A stretch of 6,618 nt of DNA from Chthoniobacter flavus (GTDB lineage Bacteria > Verrucomicrobiota > Verrucomicrobiia > Chthoniobacterales > DYNR01), in the NCBI GenBank assembly GCA_020720945.1, contig DYNR01000132.1, positions 1 through 6,618 on the forward strand. The letters run 5' to 3'. The position numbers and the translations under genes were made by a program. The notes under the pieces were generated by a model. It ran no database searches and was not told the origin of the DNA. It was given only the letters and a program-made list of their open reading frames with translations. This document shows positions 1-5,926 of the stretch, in pieces. Numbering within the stretch: position 1 is the stretch's first letter; every line of letters begins with the position of its first letter.

Positions 1-24
1 TGGGAGAGCGAGAAGAAAGCACTC

Positions 25-55
25 AAAAAAGGAAGCCTTCTTCCGGTTTCCTTTT
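25..55 (-). terminator. Probable intrinsic terminator after the TatD gene
   Basis: Seven bases beyond the TatD stop codon, the minus strand can fold AAAAGGAA against TTCCTTTT (48-55 with 27-34), with an A/C mismatch and then CC/GG closing a 7-nt loop. A shorter alternative pairs GGAAG with CTTCC around an AAGG tetraloop (31-44). Either fold runs directly into a TTTTTT tract (25-30), which is the layout of a rho-independent terminator for leftward transcription. The plus-strand direction has only a short T run, so one-way termination is favoured. The stem is modest in GC, so efficiency is uncertain. The 24 bases left of it hold nothing I can identify. Confidence 0.6.
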
Positions 56-61
56 GAACGC

Positions 62-856
62 TCAACCGCAAAAAAAACGGTTGAAATTTTCTTCGATGCC
101 CTCCGCCATTTCCGACAAAGAAACCCTTCTCTGCTTTGCCAACTCCGCATAAACGAAAGGCAAATTGGCGGGATGATTGAGTTCTTGCCCCTGGCAATCG
201 AGAACTTGCGAAAGAGAGCGGAAGACAGGCGGCGGACGCATATCGGGGGCATCGGTTTCGACCAGAAGACGATCGGGAGAAACAAGAAGGAAAGGCGGCA
301 TTTTCCGCGGACGACCGAGAAAATTTCCGTTGAAGGAAAAGTATGCGCCCAACGATTCCAATTCCGAAACGAAGTCAACGGGCCCCCCGTAAGCATGCAA
401 AAGAAAACCCCGTTCCGGCAGTTTTTCGGTGCGGAGAACTTCCATCATCTCACCCCATGCCCGCAAACAATGAATCGAAACGGGAAGGTTGCGTTTTGCC
501 GCCTGCGCCAACTGCCACAAGAAAACTTCTTTTTGGAGAGAAAAATTCTCCGAGGTTTTCCAGCGGTCAAGCCCGATTTCTCCGATGGAACTCCGCGGAG
601 AAGAATCCAGAAAAGAAAACAAAATTTCCCGCCAATCGGGCGGAAGGGCATCGACAAACCACGGGTGAACCCCATAAGCAGGATGGCACGAACCGCACCG
701 GGAGCAAACTTCACGGACGGCAGACCAGTCCTCTGGCCTCGTCCCGTTCACCGTCATGCCCGCGATGCCCGCCCCCTCCGCCAAAGAAAAAACAGCATCA
801 AAAAGCGAATACAACCGCTTGTCTTGCAAGTGATTATGAGAATCAAAAAAACGCAT
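62..856 (-). CDS. TatD-family metal-dependent hydrolase
   Basis: A 264-residue TIM-barrel amidohydrolase-like protein of the TatD family. Characterised members are divalent-metal-dependent deoxyribonucleases or 3'-5' exonucleases; others act on D-tyrosyl-tRNA or have unknown substrates. The expected ligands are all visible: D5, H7 and H9 in FFDSHNHL, E93 in GEIGLDR, H129 in SIHC, H154 in LHAYGG and D202 in VETDAPD. The late family motif NHPANLP is at 227-233. Length matches the usual 255-270. I chose the ATG at 856 because the barrel's first strand starts right there and AGGGGGCAGG lies about 10-14 nt upstream. An in-frame GTG at 895, only 2 nt after the PHP-gene stop, would add 13 residues without a clear ribosome site. 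It is the last gene of the leftward run and is followed by a terminator-like hairpin. The family call is firm; the substrate is not knowable from here. Confidence 0.93.
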   Translation of the reverse strand: MRFFDSHNHLQDKRLYSLFDAVFSLAEGAGIAGMTVNGTRPEDWSAVREVCSRCGSCHPAYGVHPWFVDALPPDWREILFSFLDSSPRSSIGEIGLDRWKTSENFSLQKEVFLWQLAQAAKRNLPVSIHCLRAWGEMMEVLRTEKLPERGFLLHAYGGPVDFVSELESLGAYFSFNGNFLGRPRKMPPFLLVSPDRLLVETDAPDMRPPPVFRSLSQVLDCQGQELNHPANLPFVYAELAKQRRVSLSEMAEGIEENFNRFFCG

Positions 857-897
857 CGCAGCAACGCCTGCCCCCTGGTTCCCGCAGCCCGTCACGG

Positions 898-1602
898 TCA
901 GAGATTTTTTTTGCGCAGAGGGCCTCCGTTCCCGATACGGAAGAAATTACCCAAGTGCTTTTGGAGTCCTTGAAAAGGGGAGAGATAACGGGTTTCGAGA
1001 CGGACACCTTTGCCCAAGGCGGCGACGACCGCACGCACGGAAAGCTCTTCGATTTCCAGAGAAGTGACCGCCATGCCCACGGCGTTTGCGTGGTGCGCAT
1101 CGCTCCCCGCCGTCCCGACCAAACCGCGGGCTTCCGCGTATGCCTTCGCTTTTTCGTTGTAGGAACGGGAGGTGACCGCCGCATTGAAAACTTCCATCGC
1201 GGAAATCGGCAAACGATCCAAAACCTCTTGGCAAATCCCAGCCCTCCACCCGTCGTAAGGATGAGCGGGAACGGGAACCCCTCCCTGTTTCAAAATTTCT
1301 TGCACGACTTCTGCCGCAGGCCGGTGGCGGAGATAGGGTAGCGTCGCTCCGATGCACAAGAGATGCCCTTCCGCCGTAGAAACTTCCACGCCTGGAACGA
1401 CTAGAAAACCATCGACGGGAAGCCCGTCCTCCCGTTCTAACCCTTTGGAAATGAGATACTCGTGGACATCACAAGAGTCGTGATCAGTGATAGCGATACC
1501 GCTCAATCCGGCGGTGCGTGCGGCGGCAATGAGTTTTTCCGGCGGATGGGAAGCATCGGCAGAATACCAAGAATGAACATGCAAATCGAAACGATGGAGC
1601 AT
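898..1602 (-). CDS. PHP-domain metal-dependent phosphoesterase
   Basis: A 234-residue stand-alone PHP (polymerase and histidinol phosphatase) domain protein. Family members use a two- or three-metal centre to hydrolyse phosphoesters such as nucleoside phosphates, histidinol phosphate or 3',5'-bisphosphates. Motifs in order are DLHVHSWYSADA (residues 6-17), AITDHD (37-42), PGVEVST (70-76) followed by GHLL (79-82), PAHPYDG (112-118) and AGSDAHHAN (165-173). Likely metal ligands are H8, H10, H41, E73, H114, D168 and H170. The protein is shorter than the 3',5'-nucleoside bisphosphate phosphatase type (about 280-290 residues), so I do not assign that activity. The ATG at 1602 is the only good start: no other start codon lies between it and the AAGGAGG site upstream. 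The TatD gene begins within or just after its end, so the two are almost certainly co-transcribed. Confidence 0.92.
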   Translation of the reverse strand: MLHRFDLHVHSWYSADASHPPEKLIAAARTAGLSGIAITDHDSCDVHEYLISKGLEREDGLPVDGFLVVPGVEVSTAEGHLLCIGATLPYLRHRPAAEVVQEILKQGGVPVPAHPYDGWRAGICQEVLDRLPISAMEVFNAAVTSRSYNEKAKAYAEARGLVGTAGSDAHHANAVGMAVTSLEIEELSVRAVVAALGKGVRLETRYLSPFQGLQKHLGNFFRIGNGGPLRKKNL

Positions 1603-1618
1603 TGAGAAAAAAAGACTG

Positions 1619-1625
1619 CCTCCTT
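1619..1625 (-). promoter_or_regulatory. Perfect but distant Shine-Dalgarno for the PHP gene
   Basis: The minus strand reads AAGGAGG here, a full match to the anti-Shine-Dalgarno tail. It sits 16 nt before the ATG of the PHP gene, roughly twice the usual spacing. The intervening bases contain a run of seven T. No ATG, GTG or TTG lies in frame at a better distance, so this site is the best candidate for driving that start despite the spacing. Confidence 0.5.
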
Positions 1626-1701
1626 ATACCTGAAACGCTACGGGTTTTCCTATGAAAAAAATCCCCAACGCACCCCACCCGCCAACAATGAAATATTTCA
1701 T
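1624..1701 (-). CDS. Possible hydrophobic 25-residue micro-ORF
   Basis: An ATG six bases after the tilS stop opens a 25-codon frame ending in TAA, just where the AAGGAGG site of the PHP gene begins. The product starts MKYFIVGGWG and ends KPVAFQV. Its first 18 residues are almost all hydrophobic or glycine after the initial lysine, like a single short membrane segment. It lies in the same frame as tilS, so it could also be read as an extension if the TAG were read through. Only a weak GGAA lies 9 nt upstream. It fills most of the 105-nt gap between tilS and the PHP gene. A frame this short can arise by chance, and I recognise no family. Confidence 0.2.
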   Translation of the reverse strand: MKYFIVGGWGALGIFFIGKPVAFQV

Positions 1702-1706
1702 ATTGG
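1682..1706. repeat. Inverted repeat with a perfect 14-bp palindrome
   Basis: Positions 1688-1701 read ATGAAATATTTCAT, identical on both strands. Flanking CCAA (1682-1685) and TTGG (1703-1706) can extend the pairing past a 2-nt/1-nt bulge. It starts one base after the tilS stop codon and contains the ATG of the possible micro-ORF. As DNA it resembles an operator for a dimeric regulator; as RNA the no-loop core would fold poorly. No U-tract follows directly, so it is not a convincing terminator. Confidence 0.5.
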
Positions 1707-1707
1707 T

Positions 1708-2724
1708 CTATTCCAAAAAAATCTTCCCTGCCTGCCGACGGGCATGGCGATCGCCTGGCAAATTAACTTTTGCCGGATGCCCGTCTGGATTCAACAGCTC
1801 CAGCACATCATCCACCTGCCGGAAACCCACATCGCCACCCACCACCTCACGCAACCACCCAAGAACCCTCCGCCGCAGTAACGGCAAAGGAAGTTCCCTC
1901 AACTCTTTCACGGACAAAGACTCTCCGCCTGCACGGGGAGGAAGCAACGATTCCAAAAATTCGTCTTCCTCTGCCAATATCGCGCTCAACCGCAAAACCG
2001 AATTCCGAAAATTCCTCCCCAGCAACTCTTCCAATCGGGGAATCAGCTTGTGCCTCAACCGGTTGCGTGCATGTTCCGCACTCGTGTTGCTGGCATCTTC
2101 CCTCCACGGAATTTTATTCTCTTCCAGCCACCCGGTAATTTCCTCTCTCCCGATCCCGAGCATCGGGCGCAAAAACATCAGCCTGCGCCGCCCGACCACC
2201 ACCTCGCTTTGCTCCCGCATCCCCCCCAACCCCCGGCGCCCGCTCCCCCGAAAAAAATGATGCAAAACCGTTTCGATTTGATCGTCCTTGTGATGCGCCA
2301 AAAAAACGCGGGGACACTTCTCCGCCTTCGCACACTCCGCAAAAAAACGATGCCTCGCCACCCGCGCCGCCGTTTCGATGGACTCCTTTTGCTCTCTGGC
2401 AAATAACGCCACATCCGCTCCGCCCGAATGGCACTCCAACCCGAGTTCCTTCGCCGTTTTTGCAACAAAATACGCATCTGCCACCGCCACGCCTCCACGC
2501 AAATGGTGATCCAAATGGCAAACAACCAAACGCCGGAAACCGCACCGAAAAAGCCCGTGCAACAATGCGATGGAATCCCTGCCTCCCGAAACCCCAATCA
2601 GATACTTAGACCTCGGTGACAAGCCCCGCTTCCGCAAAGCCGAAGAAAGGCTATCAAGAAATGGGCTGGATGCTGTCTTGACCAAAATACGGGCGGAGTG
2701 GCGGCGGCAACAAAATGCTGCCAT
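1708..2724 (-). CDS. tilS: tRNA(Ile)-lysidine synthetase
   Basis: TilS attaches lysine to the wobble cytidine of the CAU-anticodon isoleucine tRNA using ATP. This changes the tRNA's charging from Met to Ile and its decoding to AUA codons, and is essential in most bacteria. The N-terminal N-type ATP-pyrophosphatase domain shows the PP-loop SGGRDS (residues 46-51), CHLDHHLRGG (69-78), the RxARHRFF segment (121-128) and HHKDDQIET (144-152). RPMLGI (186-191) and a run with WREDASN and RNRLRH (207-225) follow, all hallmarks of the family. At 338 residues it belongs to the short form: the central helical region is present but the C-terminal domain of the 430-residue E. coli enzyme is reduced or absent. 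The ATG at 2724 lies 71 nt inside serS, with about 40 residues before the PP-loop. TTG codons nearer the PP-loop are possible alternative starts. Translational coupling to serS is likely. Confidence 0.93.
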   Translation of the reverse strand: MAAFCCRRHSARILVKTASSPFLDSLSSALRKRGLSPRSKYLIGVSGGRDSIALLHGLFRCGFRRLVVCHLDHHLRGGVAVADAYFVAKTAKELGLECHSGGADVALFAREQKESIETAARVARHRFFAECAKAEKCPRVFLAHHKDDQIETVLHHFFRGSGRRGLGGMREQSEVVVGRRRLMFLRPMLGIGREEITGWLEENKIPWREDASNTSAEHARNRLRHKLIPRLEELLGRNFRNSVLRLSAILAEEDEFLESLLPPRAGGESLSVKELRELPLPLLRRRVLGWLREVVGGDVGFRQVDDVLELLNPDGHPAKVNLPGDRHARRQAGKIFLE

Positions 2725-3931
2725 CGGCTTGCAAGTGGTTCTCTATCAACGCTACAAACAGACGGGGCAACGCAGTCCCCGACCCGTTCAGCGTGTGACA
2801 AAAATAGTTTTTCCCATCCGCTTCCTTGTAGCGGAGTCCCATCCGTCTGGCCTGGTAATCCCCGAAATGAGAGCAACTCGAAACTTCCAAATACCCCGAT
2901 TGTCCCGGCGACCAAACTTCGATGTCGTAAGTCCTCTGCGAGCTGAACCCCAAGTCGCCCGCGCACAACTCGATCACCCGATACGGCAATTCCAAAAGCT
3001 GCAAAACCTTTTCGGCATCCCCTGTCAAACTTTCTAGCTCCTCCGCCGCTTCTGCCGGACGACAAATTTTTACCAGCTCAACTTTGTCAAACTGGTGCAT
3101 CCGGATAATCCCACGATTGTCGCGCCCCGTCGCCCCTGCTTCCCTCCGAAAACACGGGGTGTAAGCCGTGTAACGCACAGGCAATTCTTCGGGCGAAAGA
3201 ATCTCGTCCGCCCGCAAATTGGTGACCGGCACTTCCGCTGTCGGTGCCAAAAACAAATCGTCTTCGGGCAACCGATACATATCTTCCTCAAATTTCGGCA
3301 ACTGCCCTGTCCCGACCATAGACTCCCGGCGAATCAAAAACGGTGGCGCGATTTCTTTATACCCGTGCTGGAGAGTATGGAGATCGAGCAAAAAATTGAT
3401 CAAAGAGCGCTCCAGCCTAGCACCCGCCCCCGTGAAGCACGCAAACCCGCTACCGCTGATTTTTGCGGCACGCTCAAAATCAAGGAGACCCAACCTCGTT
3501 GCTATCGAGATATGTCCTTCTTTTCCAACGCATTCCTTCGGTTCACCCCACGAACGAAGCACGGGGTTGTCTTCCGCGGTCTGTCCGTGCGGGACTCCTG
3601 CGTGCGGGGCATTCGGAATCCGCAAAAGCAAGTCGCGTTGCGATGCATCTAGCGCGGTCGCTTCCTCCGAAAGCTTTTCCATCTCCTCACCAAACGCCTT
3701 CGCTTCTGCCTCCGCCAGGCTGCTATCCTCGCCTTTAGACCGCAACATTCCGATGGATTTGCTCAACCGCTTGCGCTCTGACTGCAACTGCTGCAACCGC
3801 GTTTCGGCCTGCCTCCGGCGGGCATCGAGTTCCAGCACTCGGTCGATGGACGCCGCAAACTCCGGGTTCCGGAGTGATAAGCGCCCCTTGATTTCTTCAG
3901 GTTGTTCTCGGATGAGGCGAATGTCTAACAT
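2654..3931 (-). CDS. serS: Seryl-tRNA synthetase
   Basis: A class II aminoacyl-tRNA synthetase that charges tRNA-Ser (and tRNA-Sec where present) with serine in the cytoplasm. The 425-residue length is normal (E. coli 430). The N-terminal arm, rich in charged heptads at about 30-100, is the antiparallel coiled coil that grips the long variable arm of tRNA-Ser. The catalytic part shows TAEVPVTN (231-238, serine recognition), motif 2 with CFRREAGATGRDNRG (260-274) and HQFDKVEL (279-286). EVSSCSHFGDYQARR (349-363) is followed by motif 3 HTLNGSGTALPR (379-390) and the typical tail LRPYFG. The frame is open for 46 more codons upstream, but that stretch looks unlike SerRS, and the family begins MLD, so I chose the ATG at 3931; a GGGG lies 3 nt before it. 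It follows mlaA after a 143-nt gap and overlaps tilS. No T-box-like leader is apparent. Confidence 0.97.
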   Translation of the reverse strand: MLDIRLIREQPEEIKGRLSLRNPEFAASIDRVLELDARRRQAETRLQQLQSERKRLSKSIGMLRSKGEDSSLAEAEAKAFGEEMEKLSEEATALDASQRDLLLRIPNAPHAGVPHGQTAEDNPVLRSWGEPKECVGKEGHISIATRLGLLDFERAAKISGSGFACFTGAGARLERSLINFLLDLHTLQHGYKEIAPPFLIRRESMVGTGQLPKFEEDMYRLPEDDLFLAPTAEVPVTNLRADEILSPEELPVRYTAYTPCFRREAGATGRDNRGIIRMHQFDKVELVKICRPAEAAEELESLTGDAEKVLQLLELPYRVIELCAGDLGFSSQRTYDIEVWSPGQSGYLEVSSCSHFGDYQARRMGLRYKEADGKNYFCHTLNGSGTALPRLFVALIENHLQADGSILLPPPLRPYFGQDSIQPIS

Positions 3932-3961
3932 ATCCCCTACTTCAAACACACTCCCCCCATT

Positions 3962-3987
3962 TTTTGCAAGCAAGTTCTCCTGCAAAA
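3962..3987. repeat. Inverted repeat in the serS leader
   Basis: TTTTGCA (3962-3968) and TGCAAAA (3981-3987) form a perfect 7-bp inverted repeat around a 12-nt loop, in the gap between mlaA and serS. A TAGAAT hexamer, a possible -10 box for leftward transcription, overlaps its upstream edge (3987-3992), but no good -35 box stands 16-18 nt further up. The hairpin is not followed by a T run in the leftward direction, so it is more likely a leader or operator element, or chance, than a terminator. Confidence 0.35.
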
Positions 3988-4074
3988 TTCTACGCCAAAA
4001 AAAAACACTTGACCGGACACTGCCCCGCAAACAGGAAAGCACCCACCCCATAAAACTACAAAACCGCAAAACGG

Positions 4075-4854
4075 TCAGCGTTCTGCGAATGCCTTGCGGT
4101 ATTGGATGTAAGCAGTCCTAGCCGCCAAATAGCGATCCAAGGCATCCTTGGTCGCCGCATCATATTGATCCATCCGAGGCGGCAACGAACGAACCGTGTC
4201 GGGCGTCGAAATCGCCACCGTCCATGTCGCTCCTCCAAATATGAAACTGACCCAGTTGACGGGGTTTAGCACGGCATCCCCGGCAATCCCGACGGTATCG
4301 CGCACGGTCGATGGCCCGATAATCGGAAGGACCAAATACGGCCCGCTACTGATTCCCCACTTCGCGAAAGTTTGCCCCGTATCGGCGCGCGGCACATTCG
4401 CGAGTGCCGGAATTTTCTGCGAAGGTTTCCACAACCCACCGACCCCAACTACCGAGTTGACCGCAAATTTCCCCATCTCTTTGCCCGCCCGATCAAACTT
4501 GCCCTGCAACGCGTGGTTCGTGAAACGGACGGGTGTCGTGACATTTTCGTATGCGTTGTGGACCCCGTCCCGAACGAGTTTCGGAACCGCCCATTTATAC
4601 CCTTTGGAAACGGGGCGAAGGACTACCGTATAGACCCCATGATTGAGCAAAAAAGTCGCACGGTTGAGCGCTTCAAGAGGATCGGCAACAACCACCGGAT
4701 CGCAATCGTCGTCAAACGAGGAATCTTCCGCCACAACACCTTTCCCATCTCCCGATTTCGGTGCCGAAGCCCCGTCTGCCGTTTTTTTCACCCCCGTGGC
4801 GCAACCGGAAAAAAAGAGTACGGAAGCGAGGATTGCCGTGTGTAAGTATTTCAT
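4075..4854 (-). CDS. mlaA: MlaA (VacJ)-family outer-membrane lipoprotein
   Basis: MlaA is a lipoprotein that forms a ring-like channel in the outer membrane, removes misplaced phospholipids from the outer leaflet and hands them to periplasmic MlaC. This 259-residue protein has a lipoprotein signal peptide with lipobox FSGC, acylated Cys at residue 18. A low-complexity Lys/Gly/Asp-rich linker follows to about 55, then the family core: DPLEALNRATFLLN (58-71), the Pro/Arg-rich segment TPVRFTNHALQG (107-118) and KFAVNSVVGVGGLW (129-142). The signature block RADTGQTFAKWG and GPYLVLPIIGPSTVRD (156-186) comes next. Its ATG overlaps the mlaC stop as ATGA, and no separate ribosome site is seen, which points to coupled translation. 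The linker between lipid anchor and core is longer than in E. coli MlaA and carries an extra Cys at 51. Placement next to mlaC differs from E. coli, where mlaA is unlinked. Confidence 0.95.
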   Translation of the reverse strand: MKYLHTAILASVLFFSGCATGVKKTADGASAPKSGDGKGVVAEDSSFDDDCDPVVVADPLEALNRATFLLNHGVYTVVLRPVSKGYKWAVPKLVRDGVHNAYENVTTPVRFTNHALQGKFDRAGKEMGKFAVNSVVGVGGLWKPSQKIPALANVPRADTGQTFAKWGISSGPYLVLPIIGPSTVRDTVGIAGDAVLNPVNWVSFIFGGATWTVAISTPDTVRSLPPRMDQYDAATKDALDRYLAARTAYIQYRKAFAER

Positions 4855-5432
4855 CGAGTGCGGGATACAGATTGATTGAGCGAACTGAGGACGGAGGGTG
4901 CCCCCCCTTTTTTGAAAAGCGCATCAAATTGGCTGCGGTAGTTGGCGATGAAACTGACCCCTTCGATCACGATGTCTGTGACCCGCCAAGAATCGAGCTT
5001 TTGCATCCGGTAAGCCACCTCGTAACGGCTCCCTTTATACTGCAAAGTCGTCGGAATTTCCACCTTGTCTTGCCCGAGCTTTTTCGCCGTTTGGAAATCG
5101 ATCGCGGGCAATTCTCCCGGCGTAAGTTTGTCGCCGTAAGTGCGGATGATGAGCGTTGCAAAATCCGCGGTCGCCTGCCGCTTCTGCTCTTCCGTAAAAC
5201 TGCGCCAACCCGGTCCGACCGCCATCCGCGTCATCGCATCAAAACTCAAGCAGTTGTCCAACACGGGACGGATGTTTTGCACCAAAACCTCGCTGTTCGG
5301 AGAAGTCTTTGCGACTTGCAAAATCTGGTTGACCGCCTGCCTGAGACGGGCTTCCGCTTCGGTATCGGCGGCAAACGATTTTGCCGCGGCCAAGCAGCAC
5401 AGGGAAAGGATCAGAAAGATTCGCTGGAACAT
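4851..5432 (-). CDS. mlaC: MlaC-family periplasmic phospholipid carrier
   Basis: MlaC (Ttg2D/YrbC family) is the soluble periplasmic shuttle carrying phospholipid between MlaA and the MlaD ring. The 193-residue precursor starts with a Sec-type signal peptide: an Arg at 4, a hydrophobic core 5-17 and likely cleavage after SFA or SFAA near residue 21-22. Family landmarks are IRPVLDNCLSFDAMTRMAVGPGWR (54-77), FTEEQKRQATADFATLIIRTYG (79-100) and the later beta-rich part with YEVAYRM (137-143) and SWRVTDIVIEGVSFIANYRSQF (148-169). The mature length of about 171 is slightly under the E. coli protein. The start lies 22 nt inside the end of mlaD and no Shine-Dalgarno is obvious, so ribosomes probably carry over from mlaD. 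The family call is secure from the pattern and the neighbours. Confidence 0.94.
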   Translation of the reverse strand: MFQRIFLILSLCCLAAAKSFAADTEAEARLRQAVNQILQVAKTSPNSEVLVQNIRPVLDNCLSFDAMTRMAVGPGWRSFTEEQKRQATADFATLIIRTYGDKLTPGELPAIDFQTAKKLGQDKVEIPTTLQYKGSRYEVAYRMQKLDSWRVTDIVIEGVSFIANYRSQFDALFKKGGAPSVLSSLNQSVSRTR

Positions 5433-5926
5433 GGTGAAACTGTAGGCGTTGCGTTAGGTTTGGGCGCATCGTTTTCCTTGACGGCACCGAATGCCATCTT
5501 GCCGATCAAAGACTCGAGATCAACCGCCGACTCCGTCATGGTAATCCGCTGCCCAGCCTCTAAATAACTTTCGTCCGCCCCCGGCGCAAGCGAAATGTAT
5601 TTGTCGCCAATCAGCCCCGTTGTTTTTATCGAAGCCATGGTGTCGGCGGGCAAACGGATGCCCGACAAAATCCGCAAAGTCGCGATGGCACTGAAATCTT
5701 CGGGAGCCAACCGGATCGATTCGACGCGCCCAACAAAAACGCCGGCAAGCAAAACGCTGCTACCCTTGCCAAGCCCTCCCGTGTTCGCAAACCGGGCTTC
5801 GACCAAATAAGAATCGTTCCCAAGGATGGCTCCCGATCCGAGGGCGACCGTCAAATAGGCGACCGCCGCAAGCCCCAGCAAAACGAAAATCCCAAGTGCA
5901 AATTCGAGTGTTTTATCTTTCATCAT
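5411..5926 (-). CDS. mlaD: MlaD-type MCE-domain lipid-transport protein
   Basis: MlaD is an inner-membrane-anchored periplasmic protein whose single MCE domain assembles as a hexameric ring on the MlaE/MlaF transporter and passes phospholipids to or from MlaC. The 171-residue protein has one N-terminal membrane segment (about 8-29) and an MCE domain at about 38-117, with FANTGGLGKGSSVLLAGVFVGRVESI (46-71) and GLIGDKYISLAPG (104-116). A short helical C-terminal stretch (about 135-149) follows, which in E. coli MlaD helps line the central pore, then a Pro/Ser-rich tail. Two consecutive ATG codons open the gene; the first (5926) overlaps the mlaF stop in ATGATGA, with GAAGAAG just upstream. One MCE domain and one anchor distinguish it from the multi-domain PqiB and YebT/LetB proteins. 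Confidence 0.95.
   Translation of the reverse strand: MMKDKTLEFALGIFVLLGLAAVAYLTVALGSGAILGNDSYLVEARFANTGGLGKGSSVLLAGVFVGRVESIRLAPEDFSAIATLRILSGIRLPADTMASIKTTGLIGDKYISLAPGADESYLEAGQRITMTESAVDLESLIGKMAFGAVKENDAPKPNATPTVSPCSSESF

Noticed and set aside
173..1341. Long plus-strand open frames opposite the TatD and PHP genes
   Set aside because: Their translations are Arg/Pro/Lys-rich with no recognisable motif, while the minus-strand frames carry complete metal-binding motif sets; they are mirror-strand shadows.
3987..4015. Sigma-70 promoter for serS
   Set aside because: TAGAAT is a fair -10 box, but the best -35 candidate at 16-17 nt spacing matches only about three of six bases; kept as a note, not a feature.
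3932..4069. 46-residue N-terminal extension of SerRS from an upstream ATG
   Set aside because: The extension is Cys/Trp/Arg-rich and unlike SerRS; the family begins with MLD at 3931 and the total length is then normal.
2654..4074. T-box or other riboswitch controlling serS
   Set aside because: The leader is only 143 nt and has no T-box core-like sequence or terminator/antiterminator pair.
4063..4075. ACCG/CGGT hairpin at the mlaA stop as a terminator
   Set aside because: Only 4 bp, overlaps the stop codon, and the following T-rich stretch is interrupted; too weak to call.
3219..4121. 300-codon plus-strand frame opposite serS
   Set aside because: Ser/Arg/Pro-rich, no domain, and fully overlaps the unmistakable serS gene.
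4761..5567. 268-codon plus-strand frame opposite mlaC and the ends of its neighbours
   Set aside because: Basic, without motifs, and crosses three well-supported minus-strand genes.
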